Shown here piece after piece: positions 6,711-19,400 of a DNA stretch of 21,948 bases. Below the pieces are notes generated by a model that saw nothing but the letters and a program-made list of their open reading frames with translations, ran no database searches and was not told the DNA's origin. Source of the stretch: a virus; IMG/VR virus record IMGVR_UViG_3300032006_001108, positions 1 through 21,948 of that record; one strand, written 5' to 3'. Position 1 is the first letter of the stretch. Each line of letters begins with the position of its first letter. The translations under genes and the position numbers were made by a program.

Positions 6711-6771
6711 CACAGTGGTAGTGCAGGGCTTTTGTAAAGCCAAGGTCGGGGGTTCAAATCCCTCTGATGGC
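6701..6771 (+). tRNA. tRNA-Thr (anticodon UGU)
   Basis: A 71-nt cloverleaf without an encoded CCA end. The acceptor stem is GCCATCA (6701-6707) with TGATGGC (6765-6771). The D arm is GCAC/GTGC around AGTGGTA. The anticodon arm is GGGCT - TTTGTAA - AGCCA with anticodon TGT. The T arm is GGGGG - TTCAAAT - CCCTC. The outermost anticodon-stem pair is a G/A mismatch and the T stem has one G/T pair; all other pairs are canonical. It decodes ACA. The first ten bases also encode the end of the HNH protein. Confidence 0.92.
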
Positions 6772-6776
6772 ATATT

Positions 6777-7286
6777 ATGAAAATAGCATATAACGTCTTA
6801 AGTCGAGAATTACTTGACGATTGCTTAGATAGTTTAAATGAAATGATACCTCAGCAATGTTGGTCTTCCAGTAATATGATATGGAAGCCACATTTGAAGC
6901 AGGGGTTAAATGGTAGTTGCTTAACATCTCTTGTTCCGCATGATTTAAACTTAGAAATACAACGTGAAATTAGAAGATATGTCCCAGAACATACCAAAAT
7001 AATGTCACAATATTATATTTGGCAACCTAACTCTGGTATCGCTATTCACGATGATGAACATCATATATTTGGTGCTACAATTTATTTGAATCAAGACTGG
7101 CATCCCAATGCTGGAGGATGGTTTATATGGGCAGATCAAGGTACAGAAAGATCTGGAATTTATAAGGCCATATTACCAGAGTTTAATTCTATGGTAGTAA
7201 ATGACAATTCAGAACCACATTTGGTTACTTCTGTTTCTCCAGATACACCAGATTTTAGGTATACAATACAAATATGGGGTGATTAA
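6777..7286 (+). CDS. 2OG-Fe(II) oxygenase family protein
   Basis: A 169-residue protein with the iron and 2-oxoglutarate sites of the double-stranded beta-helix dioxygenases. The HxD motif is H91-D-D93 (GIAIHDDEH), the distal iron ligand is H148 (SEPHLVTSVSP), and R161 (FRYTIQIWG) is the likely 2OG-binding arginine. Between them lies FGATIYLNQDWHPNAGGWF, the usual strand leading to a GG turn. The size and motif spacing fit the short P4H-like oxygenases common in cyanomyoviruses. It should couple 2-oxoglutarate and oxygen to hydroxylation of an unknown substrate, possibly a protein or nucleobase. The gene begins five bases after the tRNA, and a tRNA T-arm-like sequence lies just after its stop. 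Confidence 0.87.
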   Translation: MKIAYNVLSRELLDDCLDSLNEMIPQQCWSSSNMIWKPHLKQGLNGSCLTSLVPHDLNLEIQREIRRYVPEHTKIMSQYYIWQPNSGIAIHDDEHHIFGATIYLNQDWHPNAGGWFIWADQGTERSGIYKAILPEFNSMVVNDNSEPHLVTSVSPDTPDFRYTIQIWGD

Positions 7287-7322
7287 CGGTTCAAATCCAT
7301 AGTAGTTAAAATTTTAGAACCG
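7287..7322. repeat. Inverted repeat CGGTTC/GAACCG with a T-arm-like segment
   Basis: CGGTTC at 7287-7292 and GAACCG at 7317-7322 are perfect inverted copies with a 24-base, AT-rich loop. No T run follows, so it is a poor terminator. Within it, GGTTCAAATCC at 7288-7298 is identical to the tRNA-Thr T arm at 6751-6761, so the two copies flank the oxygenase gene. The 11-base motif is common to many tRNAs and may be a leftover of a decayed tRNA. Confidence 0.5.
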
Positions 7323-7346
7323 AAGTCGTGTTAAGGGATTTACTGG

Positions 7347-7354
7347 TATAAATA
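7347..7354 (+). promoter_or_regulatory. T4-type late promoter (TATAAATA) for the giant gene
   Basis: An exact TATAAATA box in the 104-base gap before the giant frame. With T4 geometry the transcript would begin near 7360, leaving about 30 bases before the ATG at 7391. Position and exact match together make this a good call. Confidence 0.85.
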
Positions 7355-7368
7355 AATCGAGAGATCTT

Positions 7369-7413
7369 ATGACGACGGCTCGGACGAATTATGCCATTAA
7401 CAAGACTGGATAA
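7369..7413 (+). CDS. Possible 14-codon leader ORF overlapping the giant gene start
   Basis: ATG at 7369 opens a short frame reading MTTARTNYAINKTG, which ends at TAA 7411-7413. It begins 22 bases before the giant gene ATG at 7391 and overlaps it in another frame. GAGAG at 7359-7363 is a better ribosome binding site for this ATG than anything before 7391. It could be a leader peptide that couples translation into the giant gene, or a chance frame. The evidence is only the ribosome-site geometry. Confidence 0.25.
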   Translation: MTTARTNYAINKTG

Positions 7414-10400
7414 CCTGATTACTAGTAAAACAGGTAAGTATCTATATGTTTCACCAGATGATTTTAACGCAACAGATGCGTTATCAAACAGAGGTAACTC
7501 CCCAGTAACTCCATTTAAGAGCATCCAGCGTGCTTTTATTGAGATTGCTAGGTATTCATATCTACCAGGTTTCGACAACGATAGATTTGACCAATTTACT
7601 ATAATGCTGATGCCTGGCATCCATTATATTGATAACAGGCCAGGTCTTGCAGATACTAGTGATATTGATGTATTTGGTTTTGATCAAGCAAATAATGCTT
7701 GGACAGATAATTCTATCTTAGATTTATCTAATCCTGATAATATCTACTATAAGTTTAACAATACTGAGGGTGGTGCAATCATTCCTCGTGGATCTTCTCT
7801 TGTTGGTTACGATCTTCGTAGAACTACATTACGTCCATTGTATGTTCCCGATCCAGCATCTTTATTATCTCCACGTACTGCATTATTCAACGTAACTGGT
7901 GGTTGTTATTTCTGGCAGTTTACTATTAAAGATGGTCAGACAACATCTGAATCTCCTCTTTATAATGCTTCAGCAGGTACTGGTGAAGTTTACTATGATC
8001 CTACAGATTTCACTAAGAAAACTGCTCCTAATTATTCTCACCATAAACTAACTGTATTTGAATATGCTGATTCAGAAGAGTTAGGTCTTTATTATAGAAA
8101 GATTGCTAAGGGATTCTCTGCATATCAACCTACTATTGATGATCCAGGTGAATTTGATCAGAGAGTTCAAGAGAACAGAATTGTTGGTCCTCTATCTGAC
8201 TCTCGTGTTATTGAGTCTTTAAAGTTTACTGATAGTACTACTGATCCTTCTATTCCTCCTTCAACAACAGAAATTGAAGTAACAACTAAAGTTGATCATG
8301 GTTACTTCCAAGGCCAGTTTGTTGGTATTTCTAACACAGAAATTGATGATGTACTTGAAGGTATATTCCCAATCACAAAGATTGATCAGAATGATACTCG
8401 TAAGTTCATTTATGAAGTTCCTGTTATAGCAACTGCTATCGGAACTAATATAGTATCTGGTCAGACAATAAGTGTAGATACTACTCCTGCATTAGGTCAG
8501 AACGCACAGACATTAGCAGAAGTTGACTCTGTTGAATCTGCTTCTCCATACGTCTTTAACTGCTCCATCCGTTCAACATGGGGTATTTGTGGTATCTGGG
8601 CTAATGGTCTAAAAGCAACTGGATTTAAGTCAGTTGTTATTGCACAGTATACTGGTGTATCACTACAGCAAGACGACAGATCATTCATTAGATATGATGA
8701 GTATTCAAATACTTGGAACCAAGCATCCTTAACAGATGCATTTGCAACAGTACCTTACCACACTAAGGGTGATTCATATTGGAAGGATGACTGGAGAAAC
8801 TTCCACGTTCGTGCTTCAGAAGATGCATTCATTCAGTGTGTTAGTATCTTCGCTGTTGGTTATGCTGATCACTTCCTAATGGAAAGTGGTGGTGATATGA
8901 GTATCACCAACTCTAACAGTAACTTTGGTAATACATCTTTACATGCTATTGGTCATAAGGGATTCTCCTTTAACCAAGATAAGGGTGGATATATTACTGA
9001 TATTATTCCTCCTCAACAGGTTGTAGATAGTGCTACTAATGTAGAGAAGATTCAATATTATACTGTTGATATTCAAGGAACAATTCAAAATCCTACCAAC
9101 TATACTAAGTTATTCTTAGGTAGTGAGGATATTATAGACCCATTGACTCGTCCTGCTGCAACAATTACAGGATATAGACTTGGTGCTAAAACAAATGAAA
9201 AATTAAACGTAAAACTTGAGAAAGGTGCTGTTGGTGATGAGTTCTTTAATGTAACTCTAGAACCAACAGGTTTTGTTAAGTATATCGCTAAAGGATCTAT
9301 ATTAAATCCAAGTGGATATGCTATTAATAATGTATATGCTGACGCTGCTAACTTGATTGAAAGCAACAGACGCATGATCCAAGAAGAGGTATTCGGATAC
9401 ATTCTTGAGAAATACCCAGATCTAAAAAATATTTCCTATGTAAATCCTGGCCTAGACCCTGCTGCAAATAGATATGCAGATGCTCGTGATCTAATTCAGG
9501 CAAACCGTCAAGAGATTGTTAATTCTGCATGGCAGAAGACGGTAGATACATATCCTGCACATTCTTCTGCTGAAGATAAGTGTAAGAGAGACATTGGATA
9601 TGTTGTTGATGCTATCTCAGAAGATTTAAGAGATGGTGGTAACGCTAATATTATAGAAGCAACAAAGACATACTTTGATGGTAGTGGAAATGCTATCGCA
9701 AATGGTGTAGTTGGTGAAGAAAGAGAAGCAGTTTATGCTTTCAATAGAGCAAGAGATTTATCTAAGCAAGCAATCGCTAATCTGTTAACAGTAACAGATG
9801 AGACTATTACTATTGACCCTGCTAATGCTATCAGTGCTTCATATACTCCAACTAATGCAGTATATGATCCTGCTACAGGTGACTTAGTTCTAACAGTTGT
9901 AGGGCATGGTTATACTGTACTTGATACACTTAAGATTTCTAGTGATTCATTGACATTTACATGTGCAATGGATAATAATGTATCACAGAAGAAATATCCT
10001 CGTGTATCAGATCCTGCATATGATAAGAAGTTAGCAATCAATTCAGTTACTAGTGATACACTTACTGTTAATATTGGTGCATCACCTATAGTTAACTATG
10101 ATGTTTCTAATGCAGTATATAATGAAGCAAGTGGTGAGATGGTTCTCACAGTTGGAACACATAATTTAGATTCTGGTAGTTCCATTAAGTTAGCAGATAA
10201 CTCACTATCATTCACATGTACTAAGGATGGTAATAGTGTAGCACAGTCATATCCACGTCCAGGAACTGATCCTGCTGCTAATACTGCAATAGCAATTACT
10301 GGTGTTGGATCTTCTAACATAACAGCAACAAATGCAACTTATACTCCTTCTACAGGAGCATTGCAATTAACTGTTGCTGGTCATGGTATTACTGCTCCAA

Positions 10401-13400
10401 CTACAGGAACTGTAACTGCTGCAACATATACACCATCATCAGGTGCATTAGTATTAACTATTAGTAATCATGGATTTAAGAATGGTGATCAGATAAGGAT
10501 CGCAGATAATTCTTTATCATTCACATGTACTAAAGACGGTGGTGCTCAACAGAAAACATATCCAAGATCAACTGACCCAGTTAGCAACAAGTGGATACCA
10601 ATTTCAAATGTAACTACGAATACATTTGAGGTTAATGTTGGATCTACAACTCTTGGAGATTTTCCACATACATTCCAATCAGGAACTGCTGGTGGTGTTG
10701 AGAAAGCAAATGGTGCAGTTAAATTAGATGATGGATCAATCACATTTAGTTGTGCTAAGGATAATAATGCTACCAACCATGCATATCCTAGATCATCTGA
10801 CCCTGCTAGTGGTCAGTGGTTACCAGTTTCTAACGTATCAACAAATACATTTGAAGTTAACATTGGTGTTTCTTCTGATGTATCTGCTCATACATTTGTA
10901 TCAGCAGTATCCAATGGTATTAAGAAACAAGATGGTACTATAACAATTAATGTTGGTGCTGCTGCTTCTGTTGGAGATCAGTATGCACATACATTCGTAT
11001 CTGCTACTGCTGGTGCTGTAATTTCTGGTGGTGCATATGCACATACATTTGTAAGTGCAGCAACTAACTCAGTTACTATCTACGCAGATAGAATTACAAG
11101 TTCTGCTAGTCGTAATAAGGATGCTAGAAACTTAATCATAGCAAACAAAGATTATATTCTTGATGGTGCTGTTGCTGAGGTAGCAGTATATCATCCAGAT
11201 TACTATAGTCCTGGAGATACACAAACTAATTCACAATCACGATTTGGTGATGCATTTAGATTCATCCGTCGTAACAGTAAGGAGATTAAGGATAAGGCCA
11301 TAGCACAAATTACTATGGATCATCCTGATTTCTACTTCCCTAACGATGCAGAAACAGATGATGGATCAAGATTTGCTGATGCATATCGTTTGATTATGCA
11401 AAACAAAGACTGGATCGTAGATCGTGGTCTTGGTAATATTGCAGTACAACATCCAGATTTCTATCATACTGGAGATGCTGCAACTACTCCATCTTCCAGA
11501 TTTGCAGATGGTTATCGTTTAATATTACAGAACAAAGCTTCTATTATCAATACAGTATGGGCCAATACTCTTACTGCATATCCTAATCATGTTCAGTATG
11601 AAGATAAGTGCAGAAGAGACACAGGTATATTCATAGATGCTATTGCTCTTGATGTATTCATGGGTGGTAACAGATATGCACGTAAGTTTGCATCTAGTTT
11701 CGGTAACTCACTATCTGGTGAAGAGACAGAAGCAAATTATGCATTCAACCAAGCAAGGGATCAGATGCAACTTGCTGCTAGTAACCAATTAGCAGTTCAG
11801 GATCTTACCCTAACTTCAGGTCCAGCAGATTATATTGCTGGTGGTGCTAATGTTCCTAATACAGATCCAGCAGCTTGTGCTGATGTAAGGAATGCAATCG
11901 CAACTCTTACAACTATTGTAACTGATGTTATTAGTGCTGGTAACTTGTCTGGTCTTCCAGCAGAAACCAGTTATGTTAGTGAGTTAGGTGAAGTTAAGTG
12001 TCGTAGAGACCTTGAGATCTTCGTTGAATCTCTTGCTCTTGACTTATTCATTAAAGGTAATGAGTACACATATAGATTTGCTGCTGAGTACTTCCAGAAT
12101 GCTACTACACCTATAACAAATGGTGTTGAGGGTGAAGAGGCAGAAGCAAATGCTGCTTTTGCTCAAGCAAAAGAAGAGATGAAGAAGGCGGTTACTAACC
12201 AACTCTTCGTTAAAGATTTAACTATTGTAGATAAGGCACCTGGATCTGATTATGGTGAGAATGATGAAAAGAGATTCACACCAACAGATGCATCATATAA
12301 CCCAACTTCAGGCGATCTTGTATTAACTATCGCAGGTCATGGATTAACTACAGGTGATTGCATTAACATTGCTGAGAATGGATTAACATTCACATGTGGA
12401 ATGGATGGTAATGCAAGTCAGAAGACATATCCTACATCTGCAAGTTCAAATTATGAGAAGTATGTTCAGATAACCACTATAACAGCTGACACCATCACTG
12501 TAAATATTGGTGGTGCTGGTGCTGATCAACAGTGGACACCAAGTAATGCTACTTATGATCCTGCTACAGGTGATCTTGTACTAACAATCGGTACTCATGG
12601 CCTAGCAGTTGGTGAAGGAATTGTCATTGAGAATGACTCTTTGACCTTTACCTGTGCTATGGATGGTAATAGTACTAACAAGACATATCCTCGTGCTGGT
12701 ATTGATGAGTATTCAGGTAAGTCTGCTACTATTACAGCAGTAGATTATACTAATGGTACTATCACAGTTAATATTAATGCTGCTGGTAGTAATAGAGACT
12801 TCACTCCTACTGATGGTACATACGAACCTTCAACTGGTATCTTAACATTAAATATTGGTCAGCATGGTATCGGTGTTGGTAGAAGTATTGTTCTTAAAGA
12901 TAATTCATTGACATTCAGTTGTGGATTTGGTGGCGGTGGTAATGGATCATATCCAAGACCAGGCACTGACCCTTATGCTGGTAAGTCAATTCTAATTACT
13001 AATGTTGGTGCTACTCAGCATACAGTAACTAACGCAGCATACACAGCTGCAACTGGAGCACTAACTCTTACAATTCCTACACATGGATTCTCAAATGGCG
13101 ATTACGTTAAGATCGCTGATAATTCTTTGACATTCACATGTGATAAGGATAATAATTCAAGCACACATACTTATCCTCGTACTAGCGATGCTGCTAGTGG
13201 TAGATGGTATGCTGTAAGTAATGTAACTGCTAACTCCTTCGATGTTAACGTTGGTGCAGCAGGATCATTCGGTCAATTCAATCATACATTTGTATCTGCT
13301 ACTTCAAATGGTGTAGACAGACAAGATGGTTGGATCACAATGAACGTTGGTGTTGGTACTGGTAGTAACAACGAAGCACATACTTGGGTTTCTGCTTCTA

Positions 13401-16400
13401 CTGATGCTGTTGAGTTCAGACCAAATACAACTCATACATTTGTAACTGCTTCAAATAATGCAATTAAGCATCTTCCACAAGCAACTCATACATTTGTAAG
13501 AGCTGCTACTGATTCAGTTATCTTTGGTGCTAATACAGATAACTCAATTAATACTCAGTATAACTGTGCTGATGTACAAGCAACTATTGATACTCTAGGT
13601 ACTATTGTAACAGATATCATTACTGCTGGTAATCTTAACTCTCTACCAAAAGAGATCAACAATGGATCTGGTGGAGTACATGAGAGTAAGTGTTTCAGAG
13701 ATATTGGAATCTTTATAGATGCTGTTGCTACTGACTTGTATACCACTGGTAACAAGCATACAAGAGCATTTGCACAACAATACTTCTCTGATACAACAAC
13801 ACCTATCCTTAATGGTTTTGTTGGAGAGCAGACTCAGTACACAACTGCTCTTAATGCTGCTGTAACTCAAATGAGAAACGCAGTTACTCAGTCAATGTAT
13901 GATAAGGATTTAACTATCACTGCTGATAATGCTCCTGGATCACCTTATGGCCAGACTCAGCAACAGTTTACTCCTTCTACTGCAACTTATGATCCTGCTA
14001 CAGGTGACTTAGTTCTAACCATGAATGCTCATGGATTAAGTGTTGGTAATAGAGTTAATATTGCTACTGGATCTCTTACATTCAGTTGTAACTATCAAGG
14101 AAGTGTAGGACAACAGAGTTATCCTCGTTCCAGTGACCCTGTAAATGGAGCATATATTGAAATTACTGCTGCTGATGCTAATACTATCACAGTTAATGTT
14201 GGTAGAGCTAAGTTTACAAATGAAGTTCATACATTTGTAAGTGCATCTGCTAATGCAGTTACGTTTGCTGGTAATACATCTAATCAGTACAATGATGCTT
14301 TATGTTCTGATGTTCAGTCAGCAATCGTAACACTTGGTACTATTGTAACAGATGCCATTACTAATGGTACTCTTGCTGGTATGCCAGTAGAGAACGCAGG
14401 AACATTCTTAACAGGTGAAGCCAAGTGTCGTAGAGACATGGGTATCTTCGTTGATGCTGTTGCACAAGACTTATGGTTCGGTGGTAATGAATTTACTATC
14501 GCTGCTACTAAGGAGTACTTTGATGGTAACACATTACTAGGTAATGGTGTTCAAGGAGAAGTTGATCCAGTGATCACAGCATTCAAACGTGCTGCTGATT
14601 TGATGAATCGTTCTCTTAACAACCTATACTATGTTAAGGATACAACAATCACATTAGATCAGGTTGGAGAACCAGCAATAGTCTCTAACATGCACGCTGA
14701 TGCACATGATCTAATCCGTACAAATAAAGAATTTATTGCTAGAGAAGCATATGAAAGAATGAAGGTAGATTTCCCTTCATATACTCCTTCTGCTGGCAAC
14801 ACAATGCAGGATTGTTTAGATGATATCTATGATGTCTTAAGAGAAGTTACATGGGATGTTAAGTTCGGTGGTAACAGTAAGACATATGATGTTGCTGAAG
14901 GATTCATTACTAATGAGTTTGGTGGAGTTAACTACACAACAGTTATTGAAGACGATAGAAGAGATGAGATCGTTCGTGTTTATGAGTATGTTAGCAGCAT
15001 TGCAATAGAAGTTCTTAACAACCTAACAGTTAGTGTTAATGGTAACAACCCATTAACTCAGACTAAGGATCTAACAATCGTAGAAGATTGGGATCTACCT
15101 GCTAACTTACCACATTGCGGTTCAGTTGTTGCTGATGTTGATACATTAATTGGTATCCTTATACAGTCACTTGGAACTACAACTGGTGGTGTTGGTAATC
15201 TTTCTGGTATCGTTAGAACTGCTGCTGGTTATGATGCAGTAACAGATCATTACAACCACACATTTGTTAGTGCTACTTCTAGTGGAATAACAATAGTTTC
15301 TGGTGGATCATTAACTGCTACTAATGCAACTTATACTTCACAGTCTGGTGATTTAGTTATCACTGCTGCATCTCATGGATTAAGTAATGGTGATAAGATA
15401 ATCATCACTAACAATTCATTGACATTCACATGTGATAAGGATGATAACTTCTCACAACATTCATATCCTAGAACAACAGATCCTGTTTCTGGTAAGGAAA
15501 TAGAAGTATCTGGAGTTACTACTGATACATTCACAGTTAATGTTGGTGCAGGTGGAGTTGGTAGAGTAATTTCATCAACATCTGATCCAGCATATGATAC
15601 TGCATTGCCAGTTAGTGCTGTTGATGCAACTTCAATTACTCTTAATGTTGGACCTTCTCCTGATAAGTCAGTTCATACATTCTTGAGTGCATCTACAGGT
15701 GCAGTAGTTTCAGGTGGTAACTATCCTCATACATTCTCACATGCTGCTAAAGGTGCATTAATTGCTGGTGGTGCATATGCTCACACATTTGTATCTGCTA
15801 CAACTGGTGCTGTATCATCTGGTGGTAACTATACACATACATTCATATCTGCTGTTAATAATGGAATCACAGCAAATACGGGTACTCAATACACAGTAAC
15901 GGGTGCTGCATATGATCCTGCTTCAGGTGATATTTCATTCACAAGTGTAGGCCATGGATTATCAACTGCTAATACTATTACCATTGCTGATGGTGCATTA
16001 ACCTTCAGTTGTGATATGGATAATGATGTTAGTCAGCATGTATATCCACGTTCAACAGACCCTGCTTCTGGACAATCACTAGCAATTACAAGTGTAACTA
16101 CAGATACATTTACAGTTAATGTAGGTTCATCACCTATCGTTCAGTTTAATGTAAGTAGTGCAACTTATAATCCTGCTTTAGGTGATCTAGTATTAACTAT
16201 TGGTGCTCATTCATTAGCAGTTGGTACAAGCATTAAGATTGCTAACAACTCATTGACATTCTCTTGTGAGATGGATGGCAATACTGCTAACAAGACATAC
16301 CCTCGTGTAAGTGATCCAATTGCTGATGAGGCAGTTACAATTACTGCTGTTACTGGAACAACAATCACAGTTGATGTTGGTACAACACAAGAAGTTAAGT

Positions 16401-19400
16401 ACGATATTTCAGACGCAACTTATGATGCTGGACTTGGAAGATTAACATTAGATATTGGAACACACGATCTAATGATTACAGATGGTGTGAAGATTGCTAA
16501 TGATTCATTGTTCTTCTCTTGTGGAATGGACAATAACGAGACTGTTAAGTCTTATCCAAGATCAACAGATCCAATATACAATACATCACTTGAGATTACA
16601 AATGTAGACAAGACATTCCATACAGCAGGAGCTGGTACAGCATATGATCCTGCAACTGGTGTCTTGACCATTGGAATGGCAAATCATGGATTCAATGCTA
16701 CAACATATGATACTGTAACTAATGGTTCTTATGATGCTGCTGCTGGTCAGTTAGTTCTTACAATTCCTAATCATACTTACAGAAATGGTGATAGGATAAG
16801 AATTGCAGATAACTCACTAACATTTGAGTGTAGTGCTGCTACTGGTACTCATACATTTGTAAGTGGTGTTGCTGATGCTATCTCATCTGGTGCATCTAAC
16901 TTCACAGCACAGGCTGGTACAACATACAATCCTGTCAGTGGTGATATGCAGATCACTCTTGGTACTCACAGTCTTACAACTGCTAACACAATTCAGATTG
17001 CAGATGGTGGTATTACATTTACTTGTGATGCTGACAATCATGCAACTAATCATTCATATCCAAGATCAACTGACCCTGTATCTGGTACAAACATTGCCAT
17101 CACTGCTGTAACTGCTACAACTATTACAGTTAACGTTGGTATTGCTAATCCAACAGGTAATGCTAAATCATATCCTCGTGCTGCTGATCCTGTAAGTGGA
17201 AGATGGTTATCTGTTACTAATGTAACTGCTAATACAATTGAAGTTAATGTTCTATTAGGTACTCCATCTACTAACTCTTCAGTACATACATTTGTATCTG
17301 CTGTTGCTAATGGAATTGAGAAGGCAAATGATTCTATTAAAGTATTTACAGATTCTCTTACATTTACATGTTTGAAGGATGGTAATACAGTACAGAAGAC
17401 ATATCCTAGAGCATCTGATCCAATAGCGAGTAGAGCGTGGTTACCTATCTCTAATGTAACACAGAATTCATTTGATGTGTTCGTTGGTAAAGGTGGTCCT
17501 AATGCTCAGTTTGATCATACATTTGTATCTGCAACAAGCAATGGAATTTGGAGACAAACTGGTAAGGTTTGGGTTAACGTTGGAACTACCACAAATGTAG
17601 AGCATACACCTACTGCTGCTGATTACAATCCAACAACAGGTGAATTGGTACTAACTATTGGTTCTCACTCACTAACAGTAGGTGAGAGTGTTAAGTTAGG
17701 AACTGAATCCTTAATCTTTACATGTGCTACAGATAATAATGCTACTAAACATGCTTATCCAAGAGCAGCAACGATAACACATCCAAGTACATATGCCTTT
17801 GGTAATTGTTCTGATGTTCTTGCTACTGTTGATACCTTGATTGGTATTGTTGGAGACGCATTGAAGGCAGGTACATTAGACACTCTACCATCACTAAGCA
17901 GTGGTGAGTGGGATTGTGCTAACGTTCGTGGTACAATAGAAACATTATATGACATCATAACAGATTCTATTACTGCTGGTAATATCAGTGGCCTACCTAC
18001 AGTTAATAAAGGAGACTTTACTCTTAACAGTGAGTCATCTAAGTGCTTCCGTGATATTGCATTCATCACAGATGCTGTTGTTAATGACTTAAGACTTGGT
18101 GGTAACATTAATAGTGTTCAGGCTGGTGAATCTTACTTCGTTGGTAATAACCTAGACTTCATTGATGCTGAGAAAGCAGAAACTATTGATGCTTACAACT
18201 ATGTTGGATCAGTAGCAACTGCTGCTATGAGGAACTTTGATGTTCTTGTATTCAATTGCTCTACTGATCAGACAGCTATAGTTGATGTTGGTGATACAAG
18301 AGGTATCATCATTGGTATGAGTGTTACTGAGTATGATGAGACTGGTGTATCACCTTATGTCAATGGTGCATTACAACCTGGTGCAACACCAATTTATACT
18401 AACATACCAGAAGGAACATATGTTAAGAGAATTGTTGATAATACTAAGATTGAACTTGGTGTTATCAATTCTAGATTAATTACTGGTAACACAGTCAATA
18501 CTTTACAAACAAGTAGCACAACTAATCTATTCTTTGCATTCACTAAAGGTGCATGGGCTGATACATTACCTCAAACAGATACATCTATCACTCAGGATAC
18601 AACAACTGCTCCTGGATCTTTACAGTGTGCAAGTACAGCTGCTGCTATCGACACATTGATAGGAGTATGTACTACAATTATTAATAGTGGTGTTGGATCA
18701 GTTACTCGTCAAGAACAGACAGTTAATACTGCATTACTTGCTTCCAGAGCAACAGTATTCACTATTGATACAACTGGTACTGGTTCATCTAATGCTCACG
18801 ACTTCGAGACTGGAACTCCCGTAAGATTGGTTCCAAGACCCCGTTTCGATACAGTCACACAGAAGTATGTTGAGGTTGATAAGAGACTTGTTAGACTACC
18901 TAATGGATTCTCTACTAACCAAATCTACTATGTAATTGCTCCAGGTAGAGTTACAGTACCAGAAAATTATAATGGTACTACATTCTTCAATGGTAGTGAT
19001 CAAACCAAGTTGATGCTTGCAACATCAAAAGAAAATGCTGCTGCTGGTATCTACATCTATGCATCTGAAACTGATGCTATTGATCCTGATGTTGAGATTG
19101 ATATCTATCAGTTTGTTCTTGATGATAAGTACGATCTTCACACATATAAGTGTGAGTTAACTAATGCAGTTAATGCTGGTATTGAAACTGATATTTCAAA
19201 TATCTTTGATAAGCCATCTGCATCTACTACTCCTCATAGAGTATTCTTTAGAGGAATTGATGGTGGTGACTTACCTTTAGTTGCTACAACATATGTTAGT
19301 GGTAATAATTCAGCAGTTGCAGATCTTGCTACTGGTAGACTTAATGGTAAGACAGAGTTCTATGCTCGTTACCAAAATGCTAAGGTATTTACCATCCATG

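Noticed and set aside
10728-10943. Plus-strand 71-aa frame (also 16863-17111 and 19551-19790)
   Set aside because: These are off-frame readings of the giant repeat gene, rich in Leu, Met and His from repeated codons, and have no start signals.
15674-15868. Regular 54-base repeats considered as a CRISPR-like array
   Set aside because: Repeats keep the protein frame, vary at wobble positions, and have no conserved spacer-repeat boundary.
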